From Pseudomonas gozinkensis (lineage in GTDB: Bacteria; Pseudomonadota; Gammaproteobacteria; Pseudomonadales; Pseudomonadaceae), in contig NZ_CP062253.1 of NCBI RefSeq assembly GCF_014863585.1, positions 3,126,501 through 3,190,500 on the forward strand: 64,000 bases of DNA. Reading direction: 5' to 3'. This document shows, in pieces, positions 27,305 to 38,800 of this stretch. Below the pieces are notes generated by a model. The model was not told the origin of the DNA, ran no database searches, and saw nothing but the letters and a program-made list of their open reading frames with translations. A program made the position numbers and the translations under genes. Position 1 is the stretch's first letter. Each line of letters opens with the position of its first letter.

Positions 27305-28255
27305 CTAGAAAAACGCCAGGGTCATGTTCACGGCGACGCCGTTGCCTTCAGGCCGGTTCTTGGTGTCGAACTCCGGCACCCAACGTGCGCTGACACTGGC
27401 CTGGGCATCGGCGAACTTACCGCTCCAGCCGACGGTCGGGCCGGCGCCCACCGAGCGCCCGCGAAAGCCGTTGAGGATGTCGGCGGTGTCGCCCTTGTCA
27501 TCGCTGATCTGCTGGACGTAACCGGCGACCAGCCCGGCGTTCCAACCATTGCCAAACCCATGGGTCCACAGGGCTTCGAGGGTGAAGATGTCGCCGGTGC
27601 GGTAATCGGTGGCCTTGTTCTCGGTGTAGAACTGCAGGTTGCCGGAGAGAGTGAGTTCGCCGCCCTTGCCGTCCAGATGAGAGAACGCCACGGTGGGCAT
27701 GAACGTGTAGTTGTTCTGCCCGGGGTTGGCCAGACGATCATCGTTATAGGCCCCGGTCGGGATGTAGATCGGCAGCGAAAACGCGATGTGGTTGAGCTCG
27801 TCAAAGTGGTAACCGGCAGCAATCGGCGTGATCAGCGCATCGGCAAACTGGGTGCCGGAATCGCTGTTGCCCAGGGTGCGGCCACGTACGCCGGTGAAAG
27901 CGGCATCGATGTCGGTGTACTGCACAGGTACGCCAATGGCCGAGGCGTAATTCCATTGCCCCTTTCCGGTGTCCCAGACGTGGGTGAGGTTGGTCATGGT
28001 GTAGGAGACTTTCATCTTGATCCCGGCGCTGACTTCACCGGAAATCGGCGCGCCGCCACTGCCCTTGATCTCGCCGTCGTACCAGATGCTGGTCACTGAC
28101 ATCACCCAGCCCGGTGCCGGCGGAATCACACCGGCATTGGAGAAAACCTGCTGGCCGGTGATCGGCCGACCGACGCCACCTTCGGCCGCGTACACCAGCG
28201 GACTGCCGATCATGCACAGCGCCAGCAACGGGCGGACAACGCAAGGCTTGACCAT
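27305..28255 (-). CDS. SphA-family outer-membrane protein (phenol meta pathway type)
   Basis: A 316-residue protein with a signal peptide (LLALCMIGSPLVYAAEG) and amphipathic beta strands ending in a C-terminal phenylalanine (NMTLAFF), as in outer-membrane barrels. Internal marks (PPAPGWVMSVTSIWYDG; LPIYIPTGAYNDDRLANPGQN; WNAGLVAGYVQQ) match the SphA / MetA-pathway transporter family (PF13557-like), thought to pass hydrophobic compounds. It is 12 bases after the DUF1254 gene and belongs with it. Confidence 0.8.
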   Translation of the reverse strand: MVKPCVVRPLLALCMIGSPLVYAAEGGVGRPITGQQVFSNAGVIPPAPGWVMSVTSIWYDGEIKGSGGAPISGEVSAGIKMKVSYTMTNLTHVWDTGKGQWNYASAIGVPVQYTDIDAAFTGVRGRTLGNSDSGTQFADALITPIAAGYHFDELNHIAFSLPIYIPTGAYNDDRLANPGQNNYTFMPTVAFSHLDGKGGELTLSGNLQFYTENKATDYRTGDIFTLEALWTHGFGNGWNAGLVAGYVQQISDDKGDTADILNGFRGRSVGAGPTVGWSGKFADAQASVSARWVPEFDTKNRPEGNGVAVNMTLAFF

Positions 28256-28267
28256 GAAGCACTCCGT

Positions 28268-29749
28268 TTATTGTTGTGGGTCGGATGGGGTCAAGAGCGG
28301 CATTTTCCATTCGCCGCTGGCCACTTCCGGTTTCGGCAGGTACAGGCGCAACACGCCGTAGAACGGCCCGTTCGGTGCCGGCAGCCAGTTGGCCTGTTTG
28401 CCCTTGCCCGGATTCTTGTGCTGTACGTACAGGGTCAGGCCGCCGTCGGCGTCGAGTTTGAGGTCCGGGAGCATGCGCGAGTTGATCAGGTAACGGTTGA
28501 GCGGGTTGGCTACCAGCAATTTGCTCTGACCGTCGTACATCGTCAGCGACCAGAACGCGTCGGCCGGGGGCAGGGCGCCCTTGGCGAAATGCAGGGTGTA
28601 GTCGTGTTTCGAGGCATCGGCCGGCTGGCCGTCCTTGTCGACGAAATAGCCGATGTAATCCGCTTCTTCGGCGGAGTTGCCGAAGATCCCCATATTGGCT
28701 CCGGCGTAGCGATACAGGTAGTTGCCCTTGAGGTGATCGCGAGTGCCGAAGAAGTCGCCGCTGCTGACTTCATGGGTTTCGACCTTTTCTTTCTTGAAGG
28801 CGGCGAATTCGGCTTTTGCATCAGCAATGCCGTCCTCCAGCGCCTTGCGCTGTTCGGGGCTGAGTGTCTTCGGGTCAAACGGCTTTGCGGCGCCAATACC
28901 GATTTTGGCGAAGCGGCCGAGCAGGTCCTTCTCGACATCCTGCGGCGGGGTGAAGGCCAGCATGAAATTCAGGTAGCGAAACAGGTCCGGGGTTTCGCTC
29001 ATGGTCGGCGTCGGTTTCGGCCAGTTGACCTTCGGTGCCGGTGAGGGGGCTTTCTGTTTCAAGTACTGGCTAAGGGTTTCGACCTTGTAGCCTTTCTGGA
29101 TCTGTTTGACCTTGGTCAGGTCCTTGTCGTCGAACAACTGCGTGCGGTACAGCGCGTAGGTGATGTTGCTTTCGCTGCGCAACAGCCGGTCGATATTGAC
29201 CGGTTGCTGACCCTGCCAGTCCGGCCCGGCGATCATGAAGTGGCCGCCGTTGTTGCCGGTGCTGCGGGTGCCCAGGTAAGCGAAGTTTTGCGTGTAGGCG
29301 TCGATCAGTTGCACCGAGTAATAACGGTGCTCCTCGATGGGGGGCAGGGTGAGAATCAGCGGTTCGGCACGTAGGTCCATCCAGACAAACGAGTAGGGCG
29401 TGTCGGCGTTCGGCGTAACGAAAGCAGTGTCTTTCGCAGTGAAGGCCTTGGCCGTGTTGCCGATCTTGTTCAGCGGCGCCTTGTAGTTCGGGCTCTTGGT
29501 GTCGATGGCCTGGGTGTACAGGGTCTTGTACATCTCCACCACCGGAAACCCGTACAGATAGGCTTCCTTGGCGATGGCCCGGGCTTCTTCGGGGCTGGCG
29601 GTGAAATCCTGAGCACCGACGCCGCAACTGACGAACATGCTCATCACGCCGTAACCGGCGGCCTTGATCAGCGTTTTCGAACGGCCGCTGAAGACCGACG
29701 TCAGCACGCTCGCTGACCACAAGACGTTGACTCTGTTGTTCTTGGACAT
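28268..29749 (-). CDS. DUF1254/DUF1214 exported protein
   Basis: A 493-residue protein with an export signal (LIKAAGYGVMSMFVSCGVGAQD). The DUF1254 half has EAYLYGFPVVEMYKTLY and FVTPNADTPYSFVWMDLRAEPL; the C-terminal DUF1214 half has FWSLTMYDGQSKLLVANPLN and NWLPAPNGPFYGVLRLYLPK. These are the normal marks of the family, whose function is unknown. The start at 29749 is preceded by GGGGA; the N-terminal extension open to 29827 has no ribosome site. It is the first gene of the long minus-strand block ending with the sulfatase. Confidence 0.85.
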   Translation of the reverse strand: MSKNNRVNVLWSASVLTSVFSGRSKTLIKAAGYGVMSMFVSCGVGAQDFTASPEEARAIAKEAYLYGFPVVEMYKTLYTQAIDTKSPNYKAPLNKIGNTAKAFTAKDTAFVTPNADTPYSFVWMDLRAEPLILTLPPIEEHRYYSVQLIDAYTQNFAYLGTRSTGNNGGHFMIAGPDWQGQQPVNIDRLLRSESNITYALYRTQLFDDKDLTKVKQIQKGYKVETLSQYLKQKAPSPAPKVNWPKPTPTMSETPDLFRYLNFMLAFTPPQDVEKDLLGRFAKIGIGAAKPFDPKTLSPEQRKALEDGIADAKAEFAAFKKEKVETHEVSSGDFFGTRDHLKGNYLYRYAGANMGIFGNSAEEADYIGYFVDKDGQPADASKHDYTLHFAKGALPPADAFWSLTMYDGQSKLLVANPLNRYLINSRMLPDLKLDADGGLTLYVQHKNPGKGKQANWLPAPNGPFYGVLRLYLPKPEVASGEWKMPLLTPSDPQQ

Positions 29750-29903
29750 GATTCCCCGGTTCCCTGGTGGCTTAGTGGACGACTCGGCACTTTCTAGGCC
29801 GTTACGACGTAATCCCTTTCTTATCAAGCCTGTAGGACATGTCTGTTGACGCTAGCAGTTAATCGGGGGTTAGCCAGTCTAAGGGGTTAATTCTTTGGTT
29901 TTG

Positions 29904-29947
29904 TGCGCAGGTTCACGTTGCTTTGTGCACGAAAGCGAACCTGCGCA
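29904..29947. terminator. stem-loop after the YciI gene
   Basis: Eleven-base perfect stem TGCGCAGGTTC / GAACCTGCGCA, with inner pairing GCTTT/AAAGC. It lies 13 bases beyond the YciI-type gene and has T-rich flanks on both sides. Confidence 0.5.
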
Positions 29948-29959
29948 AATTTTCGGTAC

Positions 29960-30385
29960 TCAGTGTTTTTTGGCTTGCTCACGTATGCGTTCTTCCTGTT
30001 CGCGCAGTTCCGGCGTGAACTCGGCACCGAAATCCTCTGGACTGAACACCTGACGAATCTCGATTTCCGATTCAGTGCCCGGCATGGGGTTCGGGCAGCG
30101 CTTGACCCATTCGATAGCCTCTTCTTTCGACTTCACGTCCCAGATCCAGTAACCGGCGATCAGCTCCTTGGTCTCGGCGAACGGGCCGTCGATCACGCTG
30201 CGGTTTTCGCCACTGAAGCGCACGCGGGCGCCTTTGCTGCTGGGGTGCAGGCCGTCGGCAGAAACCAGGATGCCGGCCTTGGCCAGCTCTTCGTTGTAGT
30301 TGCCCATGTCGGTCAGCAGTTGCTCGCTGGGCATCACGCCGGCTTCGGAGTCGTGGCTGGCTTTGACAATGATCATGAAGCGCAT
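29960..30385 (-). CDS. YciI-like (DGPF-domain) protein
   Basis: A 141-residue cytosolic protein. MRFMIIVKASHDSEAGVMPS begins the fold; the central motif DGPFAETKELIAGYWIWDVKS is the DGPF signature, and the C-terminal part has the usual helix of paired acidic/Arg residues. Such proteins form dimeric ferredoxin-like barrels of unknown activity; in other genomes they stand beside ECF sigma factors. Here none is adjacent. It is a single gene with its own hairpin. Confidence 0.88.
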   Translation of the reverse strand: MRFMIIVKASHDSEAGVMPSEQLLTDMGNYNEELAKAGILVSADGLHPSSKGARVRFSGENRSVIDGPFAETKELIAGYWIWDVKSKEEAIEWVKRCPNPMPGTESEIEIRQVFSPEDFGAEFTPELREQEERIREQAKKH

Positions 30386-30655
30386 GGTGTTTCTCCAAAG
30401 GTAAGTGAGGGATTCATGGCTTAGTCGAACGGCTTGGGACTGAATCGACAGGTCGTTAAAGAAAAGATGCAGACTCGCGTTTTAACAAGCATCACCCTCT
30501 TTGAGAGCAGGAAGGTGGGGAGACTGGAGAATGTGTATCCAGTTTCAGGCGCCAGCACATGACAATTTCGGTTCAGGCATAGGTCGTCGGACAATTTCGT
30601 GGTTAACTTCCGCCTCTTGCATGCTTTCCCAACAACGTTAAGAAGGACTCCGTTC

Positions 30656-31156
30656 ATGGCTCAAGTCACGCTCAAAGGCAACCCGGTTCAAGTCAACGGC
30701 CAACTGCCACAAGCCGGTTCCAAGGCGCCAGCCTTTTCCCTGGTAGCCGGCAATCTGTCCGACGTCACCCTGAAAGACTTCGCCGGCAAGCGCAAAGTGC
30801 TGAACATCTTCCCAAGCGTCGACACTCCGACCTGCGCCACTTCCGTGCGCAAGTTCAACGCTCAGGCCAACGACATCAGCAACACCGTGGTGCTGTGCAT
30901 CTCGGCTGACCTGCCGTTCGCCCAGGCGCGTTTCTGCGGCGCCGAAGGCCTGGAAAACGTACAGAACCTGTCGACCCTGCGCGGCGCCGAGTTCATCGAG
31001 AACTACGGTGTGGCCATCGCTGACGGCCCGCTGAAAGGCCTGACCGCCCGTGCGGTGGTTGTTCTGGACGAAAACGACAACGTCCTGCACAGCGAACTGG
31101 TCAAGGAAATTGCAGAAGAGCCTAACTATGAAGCGGCATTGTCCGTTCTGAAATAA
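30656..31156 (+). CDS. tpx: thiol peroxidase Tpx
   Basis: A 166-residue atypical 2-Cys peroxiredoxin that reduces peroxides with electrons from thioredoxin. The peroxidatic cysteine is Cys 60 in [10 protein letters not shown], the resolving cysteine is Cys 94 in [12 protein letters not shown]; both are intact, and length matches E. coli Tpx (168). The ATG at 30656 has AAGGA 8 bases upstream. A clear terminator follows, so it is a single-gene unit. Confidence 0.96.
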   Translation: MAQVTLKGNPVQVNGQLPQAGSKAPAFSLVAGNLSDVTLKDFAGKRKVLNIFPSVDTPTCATSVRKFNAQANDISNTVVLCISADLPFAQARFCGAEGLENVQNLSTLRGAEFIENYGVAIADGPLKGLTARAVVVLDENDNVLHSELVKEIAEEPNYEAALSVLK

Positions 31157-31174
31157 GCGCTTTTACAATTGTTA

Positions 31175-31204
31175 ACGGCCTGGCTCTGTCCAGGCCGTTT
31201 TCAT
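31175..31204 (+). terminator. rho-independent terminator of tpx
   Basis: Perfect 10-base stem AACGGCCTGG / CCAGGCCGTT with a 6-base loop and T-rich end (TTTTCATTTG), 18 bases after the tpx stop. Confidence 0.85.
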
Positions 31205-31331
31205 TTGTGTATCAGTGTTTTGCCTCACACCTTGAAACGTAAGTTGAAGGTAAATTGCCGGTAAAGCTGCTTTGCTAAATCCCGGCCAGTGCTTATCGTT
31301 CAGCCTCCCGTAAAAGAAGCCCACGCGCCCA

Positions 31332-32639
31332 ATGGTTAATCACTCCATGCAATCGTCTTCCCGAAACTCCCGTCGCTGGCTGTTGAGCCTGCTTGTCCTG
31401 CTGGTCATTGCCGGTCTGTGCTGGAAATTCTGGCCCGCCGGTTCGACCCACAAGGAGGGCGGCGAGAAGGCGCAGGCCGGCCACACCGGCCGTTCGGGGA
31501 TGATGCGTCCGGGCTTCGGCGGCGCGGCGGGGCCGATTCCGGTGCGCGTAGCGCCGGCGGTCACTGGCGACTTCCCGCTGTACTACAAGGCGCTGGGCAC
31601 GGTAACGGCGCTCAACACCATCAATGTGCGCAGCCGGGTCGGCGGTGAACTGGTGAAGATCTATTTCGAGGAAGGGCAAATGGTCAAGGCCGGCGACCTG
31701 CTGGCGGAGATCGACCCGCGCCCGTACCAGAACGCCTTGCTCCAGGCTGAAGGCACCTTGCTGCAGAACCAGGCGCAGTTGAAGAACGCCCAGGTCGATG
31801 TCGAGCGCTATCGCGGCCTGTACAAGGAAGACAGCATCGCCAAGCAGACGCTGGACACCGCCGAAGCCCTGGTCGGCCAATACCTCGGCACCGTGAAAAC
31901 CAATCAGGCGGCGGTCAACGACGCCAAGCTAAATCTCGAATTCACCAAGATTCGCGCACCGATTGCCGGTCGCGTCGGCCTGCGTCAGCTCGACGTCGGC
32001 AACCTCGTGGCGGCCAACGACACCACGTTCCTGGCTGTCATCACCCAGACGCAGCCGATCAGCGTGGCCTTCACCCTGCCGGAAAACAGCCTGGAAACCG
32101 TGCTCGCCCGTTATCGCAGCGGCGCCAAACTGCCGGCCGAGGCCTGGGATCGTGGCGACACCAAACTGCAAGCCACCGGTGTACTGCAAAGTCTCGACAA
32201 CCAGATCGACGTGACCACCGGCACCCTGAAATTCAAGGCGCGATACGAGAACCGCGATCAGTCGCTGTTCCCCAACCAGTTCGTCAACGTTCACTTGCTG
32301 GCTGACACCCTGAAAGGTGTAGTGCTGGCTCCGTCGGCGGCCATCCAGTTCGGCACTAACGGCACCTTCGTCTACGCGCTGGACGGCGACAAGAAAGTCA
32401 CCATCCGCCAATTGAAGATCGGCGCCAGCGATGGTGAAAACACCGTGATCACCGAAGGCCTGGCCGCCGGCGACCGCGTGGTGCTGGAAGGCACTGACCG
32501 TCTGAAGGAAGGCAGCGAAGTGGAAGTGGTCAACGACAGCAAGGATGTGCCGACCACCCCGACCGAACACCTGCAAGGCAAGTCCGCCGCCACCGCGCCT
32601 GACGCCACCGTCACTGACAAGGCCAAGAAGGGCGCATGA
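31332..32639 (+). CDS. muxA: MuxA, periplasmic adaptor of RND efflux system
   Basis: A 435-residue membrane fusion protein of the MdtA/MuxA group. N-terminal anchor ([20 protein letters not shown]), lipoyl half-motif ([22 protein letters not shown] region), helical hairpin ([19 protein letters not shown]) and barrel domains ([20 protein letters not shown]). It joins the inner-membrane pumps MuxB/MuxC to the outer-membrane channel OpmB. The start at 31332 (MVNHSMQSS) is kept; an ATG at 31347 is also possible. The next gene overlaps by 4 bases. The order muxA-muxB-muxC-opmB matches P. aeruginosa PA2528-PA2525. Confidence 0.93.
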   Translation: MVNHSMQSSSRNSRRWLLSLLVLLVIAGLCWKFWPAGSTHKEGGEKAQAGHTGRSGMMRPGFGGAAGPIPVRVAPAVTGDFPLYYKALGTVTALNTINVRSRVGGELVKIYFEEGQMVKAGDLLAEIDPRPYQNALLQAEGTLLQNQAQLKNAQVDVERYRGLYKEDSIAKQTLDTAEALVGQYLGTVKTNQAAVNDAKLNLEFTKIRAPIAGRVGLRQLDVGNLVAANDTTFLAVITQTQPISVAFTLPENSLETVLARYRSGAKLPAEAWDRGDTKLQATGVLQSLDNQIDVTTGTLKFKARYENRDQSLFPNQFVNVHLLADTLKGVVLAPSAAIQFGTNGTFVYALDGDKKVTIRQLKIGASDGENTVITEGLAAGDRVVLEGTDRLKEGSEVEVVNDSKDVPTTPTEHLQGKSAATAPDATVTDKAKKGA

Positions 32640-35600
32640 ACATTTCGCGTCTGTTCATCCTCCGCCCGGTCGCCACCACGCTGAGCATGCTGGCCATCGT
32701 GCTGGCCGGTCTGATCGCCTATCGCCTGCTGCCGGTCTCGGCCTTGCCGCAGGTCGATTACCCGACCATCCGGGTCATGACCCTGTATCCGGGCGCCAGT
32801 CCGGACGTGATGACCAGTGCCGTTACCGCGCCGCTTGAGCGTCAGTTCGGACAGATGCCAGGCCTCACGCAAATGGCCTCGACCAGTTCCGGCGGCGCCT
32901 CGGTGCTGACCCTGCGTTTCAGCCTCGACATCAACATGGACGTCGCCGAACAGCAGGTGCAGGCCGCGATCAACGCCGCGACCAACCTGTTGCCGACCGA
33001 CTTGCCGGCGCCTCCGGTGTACAACAAGGTCAACCCGGCGGACACCCCGGTGCTGACCCTGGCCATCACCTCGAAAACCATGCTGTTGCCCAAACTCAAT
33101 GACCTGGTCGATACGCGCATGGCGCAGAAGATCGCCCAGATCAGCGGCGTCGGCATGGTCAGCATTGCCGGCGGCCAGCGTCAGGCCGTGCGGATCAAGG
33201 TCAACCCGGAGGCGCTCGCTGCCAACGGCCTGAACCTGTCGGACGTGCGCACACTGATCAGCGCGTCCAACGTCAACCAGCCCAAGGGCAACTTCGACGG
33301 CCCGACCCGGGTGTCGATGCTCGACGCCAATGACCAACTGACCTCGCCCAAGGATTACGCCAACCTGATCCTGGCCTACGCCAACGGCGCACCGCTGCGG
33401 CTCAAGGATGTCGCGCAGATTGTCGATGGTGCCGAGAACGAGCGTCTGGCGGCGTGGGCCAACCAGAATCAGGCCGTTCTGCTGAACATCCAGCGTCAGC
33501 CGGGTGCCAACGTGATCGAAGTGGTTGACCGGATCAAGGCGCTGCTGCCGAGCATCACCGACAACCTGCCGGCCGGCCTCGACGTCGTCGTGCTGACCGA
33601 CCGGACCCAGACCATCCGCGCCTCCGTCACCGACGTGCAACATGAACTGCTGATCGCCATCGCGCTGGTGGTGATGGTGACGTTCCTGTTTCTGCGGCGT
33701 GCCAGTGCCACGATCATCCCTTCGGTGGCCGTGCCGCTGTCGCTGATCGGTACGTTCGGTGTGATGTACCTGGCCGGGTTCTCGGTCAACAACCTGACCT
33801 TGATGGCCCTGACCATCGCCACCGGTTTCGTGGTCGACGATGCGATCGTGATGCTGGAGAACATTGCGCGCTTTATCGAGGAGGGCGACAGCCCGATGCA
33901 GGCGGCGCTCAAGGGCGCGAAGCAGATCGGGTTCACCCTGATTTCCCTGACCCTGTCGCTGATTGCGGTACTGATTCCGCTGCTGTTCATGGCCGACGTA
34001 GTGGGGCGGTTGTTCCGCGAATTCGCCATTACCCTGGCGGTGGCGATCCTGATTTCCCTGGTGGTTTCGCTGACCCTGACGCCGATGATGTGCGCGCGCC
34101 TGCTCAAGCGTGAGCCGGAAGCACATGAGCAGGGCCGTTTCTACCGCGCCAGTGGTGCGTTCATCGACTGGATGATTGCCGCTTACGGGCGCAAATTGCA
34201 GTGGGTGCTCAAGCACCAGCCGCTGACCCTGCTGGTGGCCATCGGCACCCTGGCCCTGACCGTGTTCCTTTATATGGTGGTGCCCAAGGGCTTCTTCCCG
34301 GTGCAGGACACCGGGGTGATCCAGGGCATTTCCGAAGCGCCGCAGTCGATTTCCTTTGCCGCCATGGGCGAGCGCCAGCAGGCGCTGGCCAAGGTGATTC
34401 TCGAAGATCCGGCGGTGGAAAGCCTGTCGTCCTACATCGGTGTCGACGGTGACAACGCCACGCTCAACAGCGGCCGGTTGCTGATCAACCTCAAGCCCCA
34501 TGGTCAGCGTGATCTGACGGCGACCGAAGTGATTGCCCGCCTGCAACCGCAGCTGGACAAGCTTGTCGGCATCCGCCTGTTCATGCAGCCGGTGCAGGAC
34601 CTGACCATCGAAGACCGCGTCAGCCGTACGCAGTACCAGTTCAGCATGTCCTCGCCGGATTCCGAATTGCTCAGCCTTTGGAGCGGCCGTCTGGTCGAGG
34701 CCCTGGCTCAGCGTCCGGAGCTGACCGACGTCGCCAGCGACTTGCAGGACAAGGGCTTGCAGGTGTTCCTGGTGATTGACCGCGACGCCGCTTCACGGCT
34801 GGGCGTGTCGGTGTCGAACATCACCGATGCGTTGTACGACGCGTTCGGCCAGCGGCAGATCTCGACCATCTATACCCAGGCCAGCCAGTACCGCGTGGTG
34901 CTGCAGGCTCAGGCCGGGGAGAAGATCGGTCCGCAGGCGCTGGATCAGATTCACGTCAAGACCACCGATGGTGGGCAGGTGCGGTTGTCGAGTCTGGCCC
35001 ATGTCGAGGAACGTCAGGCGCAACTGGCGATCACCCACATCGGCCAGTTCCCGGCGGTGATGATGTCGTTCAACCTCGCGCCCGGCGTGGCGCTGGGGCA
35101 TGCGGTGGACATCATCGAGCAGGTGCAGAAGGACATCGGCATGCCGATCGGCGTGCAGACAGAGTTCCAGGGCGCAGCCGAAGCATTCCAGGCCTCGCTG
35201 TCGAGCACCTTGCTGCTGATTCTGGCGGCGGTGGTGACCATGTACATCGTGCTGGGCGTGCTTTACGAGAGCTACATTCACCCGATCACCATTCTGTCGA
35301 CCTTGCCGTCGGCGGCGGTCGGGGCCTTGCTGGCGTTGCTGCTCAGTGGCAATGACCTGGGGATGATCGCGATCATCGGCATCATCCTGCTGATCGGTAT
35401 CGTGAAGAAGAACGCGATCATGATGATCGACTTCGCCCTCGACGCCGAACGCACTCAGGGCATGGCGCCGGAGCAGGCGATCTATCAGGCGGCGCTGTTG
35501 CGTTTCCGGCCGATTCTGATGACCACGCTGGCTGCGCTGTTCGGTGCGGTGCCGTTGATGCTCGCTACTGGTTCCGGTGCTGAATTGCGTCAACCACTGG

Positions 35601-35731
35601 GTCTGGTGATGGTCGGCGGGTTGCTGGTGAGTCAGGTGCTGACGCTGTTCACCACGCCGGTGATCTACCTGTACTTCGATCGTCTCGGCCGGCGCTTCGG
35701 CAAAACCAATGCTGAAGAGGTTGCGGTATGA
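32636..35731 (+). CDS. muxB: MuxB, RND efflux pump
   Basis: A 1031-residue inner-membrane RND transporter, one of the two pump subunits of the MuxABC-OpmB multidrug efflux system (homologous to E. coli MdtBC). The proton-relay acids are in [12 protein letters not shown] in the fourth helix; [15 protein letters not shown] and [18 protein letters not shown] in the second half are standard. The ATG overlaps the muxA stop. The gene is followed by a REPIN rather than directly by muxC. Confidence 0.94.
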   Translation: MNISRLFILRPVATTLSMLAIVLAGLIAYRLLPVSALPQVDYPTIRVMTLYPGASPDVMTSAVTAPLERQFGQMPGLTQMASTSSGGASVLTLRFSLDINMDVAEQQVQAAINAATNLLPTDLPAPPVYNKVNPADTPVLTLAITSKTMLLPKLNDLVDTRMAQKIAQISGVGMVSIAGGQRQAVRIKVNPEALAANGLNLSDVRTLISASNVNQPKGNFDGPTRVSMLDANDQLTSPKDYANLILAYANGAPLRLKDVAQIVDGAENERLAAWANQNQAVLLNIQRQPGANVIEVVDRIKALLPSITDNLPAGLDVVVLTDRTQTIRASVTDVQHELLIAIALVVMVTFLFLRRASATIIPSVAVPLSLIGTFGVMYLAGFSVNNLTLMALTIATGFVVDDAIVMLENIARFIEEGDSPMQAALKGAKQIGFTLISLTLSLIAVLIPLLFMADVVGRLFREFAITLAVAILISLVVSLTLTPMMCARLLKREPEAHEQGRFYRASGAFIDWMIAAYGRKLQWVLKHQPLTLLVAIGTLALTVFLYMVVPKGFFPVQDTGVIQGISEAPQSISFAAMGERQQALAKVILEDPAVESLSSYIGVDGDNATLNSGRLLINLKPHGQRDLTATEVIARLQPQLDKLVGIRLFMQPVQDLTIEDRVSRTQYQFSMSSPDSELLSLWSGRLVEALAQRPELTDVASDLQDKGLQVFLVIDRDAASRLGVSVSNITDALYDAFGQRQISTIYTQASQYRVVLQAQAGEKIGPQALDQIHVKTTDGGQVRLSSLAHVEERQAQLAITHIGQFPAVMMSFNLAPGVALGHAVDIIEQVQKDIGMPIGVQTEFQGAAEAFQASLSSTLLLILAAVVTMYIVLGVLYESYIHPITILSTLPSAAVGALLALLLSGNDLGMIAIIGIILLIGIVKKNAIMMIDFALDAERTQGMAPEQAIYQAALLRFRPILMTTLAALFGAVPLMLATGSGAELRQPLGLVMVGGLLVSQVLTLFTTPVIYLYFDRLGRRFGKTNAEEVAV

Positions 35732-35751
35732 CTGTCTTGGCACATAACCCC

Positions 35752-35841
35752 TGTGGGAGCGAGCTTGCTCGCGAAAGCGGTGGGTCATTTATCACCCGTG
35801 CTGGATGTGCCATCGTCTTCGCGAGCAAGCTCGCTCCCACA
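35752..35841. repeat. REPIN between muxB and muxC
   Basis: Inverted REP pair, 90 bases from TGTGGGAGCGAGC to GCTCGCTCCCACA. It sits 20 bases after the muxB stop and 32 before the muxC start, splitting genes that are otherwise closely linked. Confidence 0.92.
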
Positions 35842-35873
35842 GGAAAACTGTGTGAAGGCGGGGATTGCGGTCG

Positions 35874-38800
35874 ATGAACCTGTCCGGTCCTTTCATCAAG
35901 CGCCCGGTGGCGACCATGCTCCTGAGCCTGGCGATCATGTTGCTGGGCGGTGTGAGCTTCGGCCTGCTGCCGGTGTCGCCGCTGCCGCAAATGGACTTCC
36001 CGGTGATCGTGGTGCAGGCGAGCCTGCCCGGTGCCAGTCCGGAAGTCATGGCGTCCACCGTGGCCACGCCGCTGGAGCGCTCGTTCGGCGCCATCGCCGG
36101 CGTCAATACCATGAGCAGCCGCTCCAGCCAGGGCTCGACCCGGGTGATTCTGCAATTCGACCTCGACCGCGACATCAACGGCGCGGCGCGGGAAGTGCAG
36201 GCGGCAATCAACGCCTCACGCAATCTGCTGCCGAGCGGGATGCGCAGCATGCCGACCTACAAGAAGGTCAACCCGTCGCAGGCACCGATCATGGTGTTGT
36301 CGCTGACCTCGGATGTGCTGGAAAAAGGCCAGCTCTATGACCTGGCCTCGACCATCCTGTCCCAGAGCCTGTCCCAGGTGCAGGGCGTCGGTGAAGTGCA
36401 GATCGGCGGCAGCTCGTTGCCGGCGGTGCGCATCGAACTCGAACCCCAGGCGCTGAATCAGTACGGCGTGGCGCTGGACGATGTGCGCAAGACCATTGCC
36501 GAAGCCAACGTACGTCGGCCAAAGGGGTCGGTCGAAGATGATCAGCGCCTGTGGCAGATTCAGGCCAACGACCAGTTGGAGAAAGCCAAGGATTACGAAT
36601 CGCTGATCATCCATTACAACGGCGGCGCGGCCCTGCGCCTGAAAGACGTGGCCAAAGTCAGCGACGGCGTGGAAGACCGCTACAACAGCGGTTTTTTCAA
36701 CGATGACGCGGCGGTGCTGCTGGTGATCAACCGCCAGGCCGGCGCCAACATCATCGAGACGGTCAACGAGATCAAGGCGCAGTTGCCGGCGTTGCAGGCG
36801 GTGCTGCCGGCCAGCGTCAAACTGAACCTGGCGATGGACCGTTCGCCGGTGATCAAGGCCACCCTGCACGAAGCGGAAATGACCCTGCTGATCGCCGTGG
36901 CACTGGTGATCCTGGTGGTGTTCCTGTTCCTCGGCAATTTCCGCGCCTCCCTGATTCCGACCCTGGCAGTGCCAGTGTCGCTGGTCGGCACCTTTGCGGT
37001 GATGTACCTCTACGGATTTTCGCTCAACAACCTGTCGCTGATGGCGCTGATTCTCGCCACCGGGCTGGTGGTGGACGATGCCATCGTGGTGCTGGAGAAC
37101 ATTTCCCGGCACATCGACGAAGGCGTCAAACCGATGAAGGCCGCGTACCTCGGGGCCAAGGAAGTCGGTTTTACCCTGTTGTCGATGAACGTCTCGCTGG
37201 TGGCGGTGTTCCTGTCGATCCTGTTCATGGGCGGGATCATCGAAAGCCTGTTCCGTGAGTTCTCCATCACCCTGGCGGCGGCCATCGTGGTGTCGCTGGT
37301 GGTTTCCCTGACGCTGACTCCGATGCTCTGCGCCCGCTGGCTCAAACCCCATACGCCGGGCGAGGAAAACCGCCTGCAACGCTGGAGTCGCCGCACCAAC
37401 GACTGGATGGTCGGCAAGTACGCCACCAGCCTCGATTGGGTCTTGCGCCATCGTCGCCTGACGTTGCTGAGCCTGATCATCACCGTCGGGGTGAACGTTG
37501 CCCTCTATGTAGTAGTGCCGAAAACCTTCATGCCGCAGCAGGACACCGGCCAGTTGATCGGTTTTGTGCGCGGTGACGACGGTCTGTCGTTCAGCGTGAT
37601 GCAGCCGAAAATGGAAATCTTCCGCCGCGCCGTGCTCAAGGACGAAGCGGTCGAGAGTGTCGCCGGGTTCATTGGTGGCACCAACGGCACCAACAACGCC
37701 TTCATGCTGGTACGCCTGAAACCGATCAAGGAACGCAACCTGTCGGCGCAGAAAGTCATCGAACGCCTGCGCAAGGAAATGCCCAAGGTCGCCGGCGCGC
37801 AGTTGATGCTGATGGCCGACCAGGACCTGCAATTTGGCGGCGGTCGCGAGCAGACCACTTCGCAGTACAGCTACATCCTGCAAAGTGGCGATCTGGGAGC
37901 CTTGCGCGAGTGGTATCCGAAAGTGGTCACCGCGCTGCGGGCCTTGCCGGAACTGACCGCCATCGACGCCCGCGAGGGCGCGGGTGCGCAGCAGGTGACC
38001 TTGATCGTGGACCGCGATCAGGCCAAGCGCCTGGGCGTGGACATGGAAATGGTCACGGCGGTACTTAACAACGCCTACAGCCAGCGGCAGATTTCCACGA
38101 TCTACGACAGCCTCAACCAGTATCAGGTGGTGATGGAGGTCAATCCGAAATACGCCCAGGATCCGGTGACGCTCAAGCAGGTTCAGGTGATCACGGCGGA
38201 CGGTGCGCGAATTCCGCTGTCGACCTTCGCCCACTACGAAAACAGTCTGGAAGACGACCGGGTCAGCCACGAAGGCCAGTTCGCCTCCGAGGACATTTCC
38301 TTCGACATGGCCGAAGGCGTGACGGTGGAGCAGGGCAGCGCCGCCATCGAGCGGGCGATTGCCAAGCTCGGTCTGCCGGAAGACGTGATCGCGAAAATGG
38401 CCGGCACCGCCGATGCCTTTGCCGCCACGCAGAAGAGCCAGCCGTTCATGATCCTTGGTGCGCTGCTGGCGGTGTATCTGGTGCTGGGCGTGCTGTATGA
38501 GAGCTACGTTCACCCGCTGACGATTCTGTCGACGCTGCCGTCGGCCGGGGTCGGGGCCTTGCTGTCGATCTATGTGCTGGGCGGCGAATTCAGCCTGATC
38601 TCGTTGCTCGGACTGTTTCTGCTGATCGGCGTGGTGAAGAAGAACGCGATCCTGATGATCGACCTGGCGTTGCAGTTGGAGCGTCATCAGGGCATGGCGC
38701 CGCTGGAGTCGATTCGCAGCGCCTGTCTGCAACGCTTGCGACCGATCCTGATGACCACGCTGGCAGCGATCCTCGGCGCCTTGCCGTTGCTGCTGAGCCG

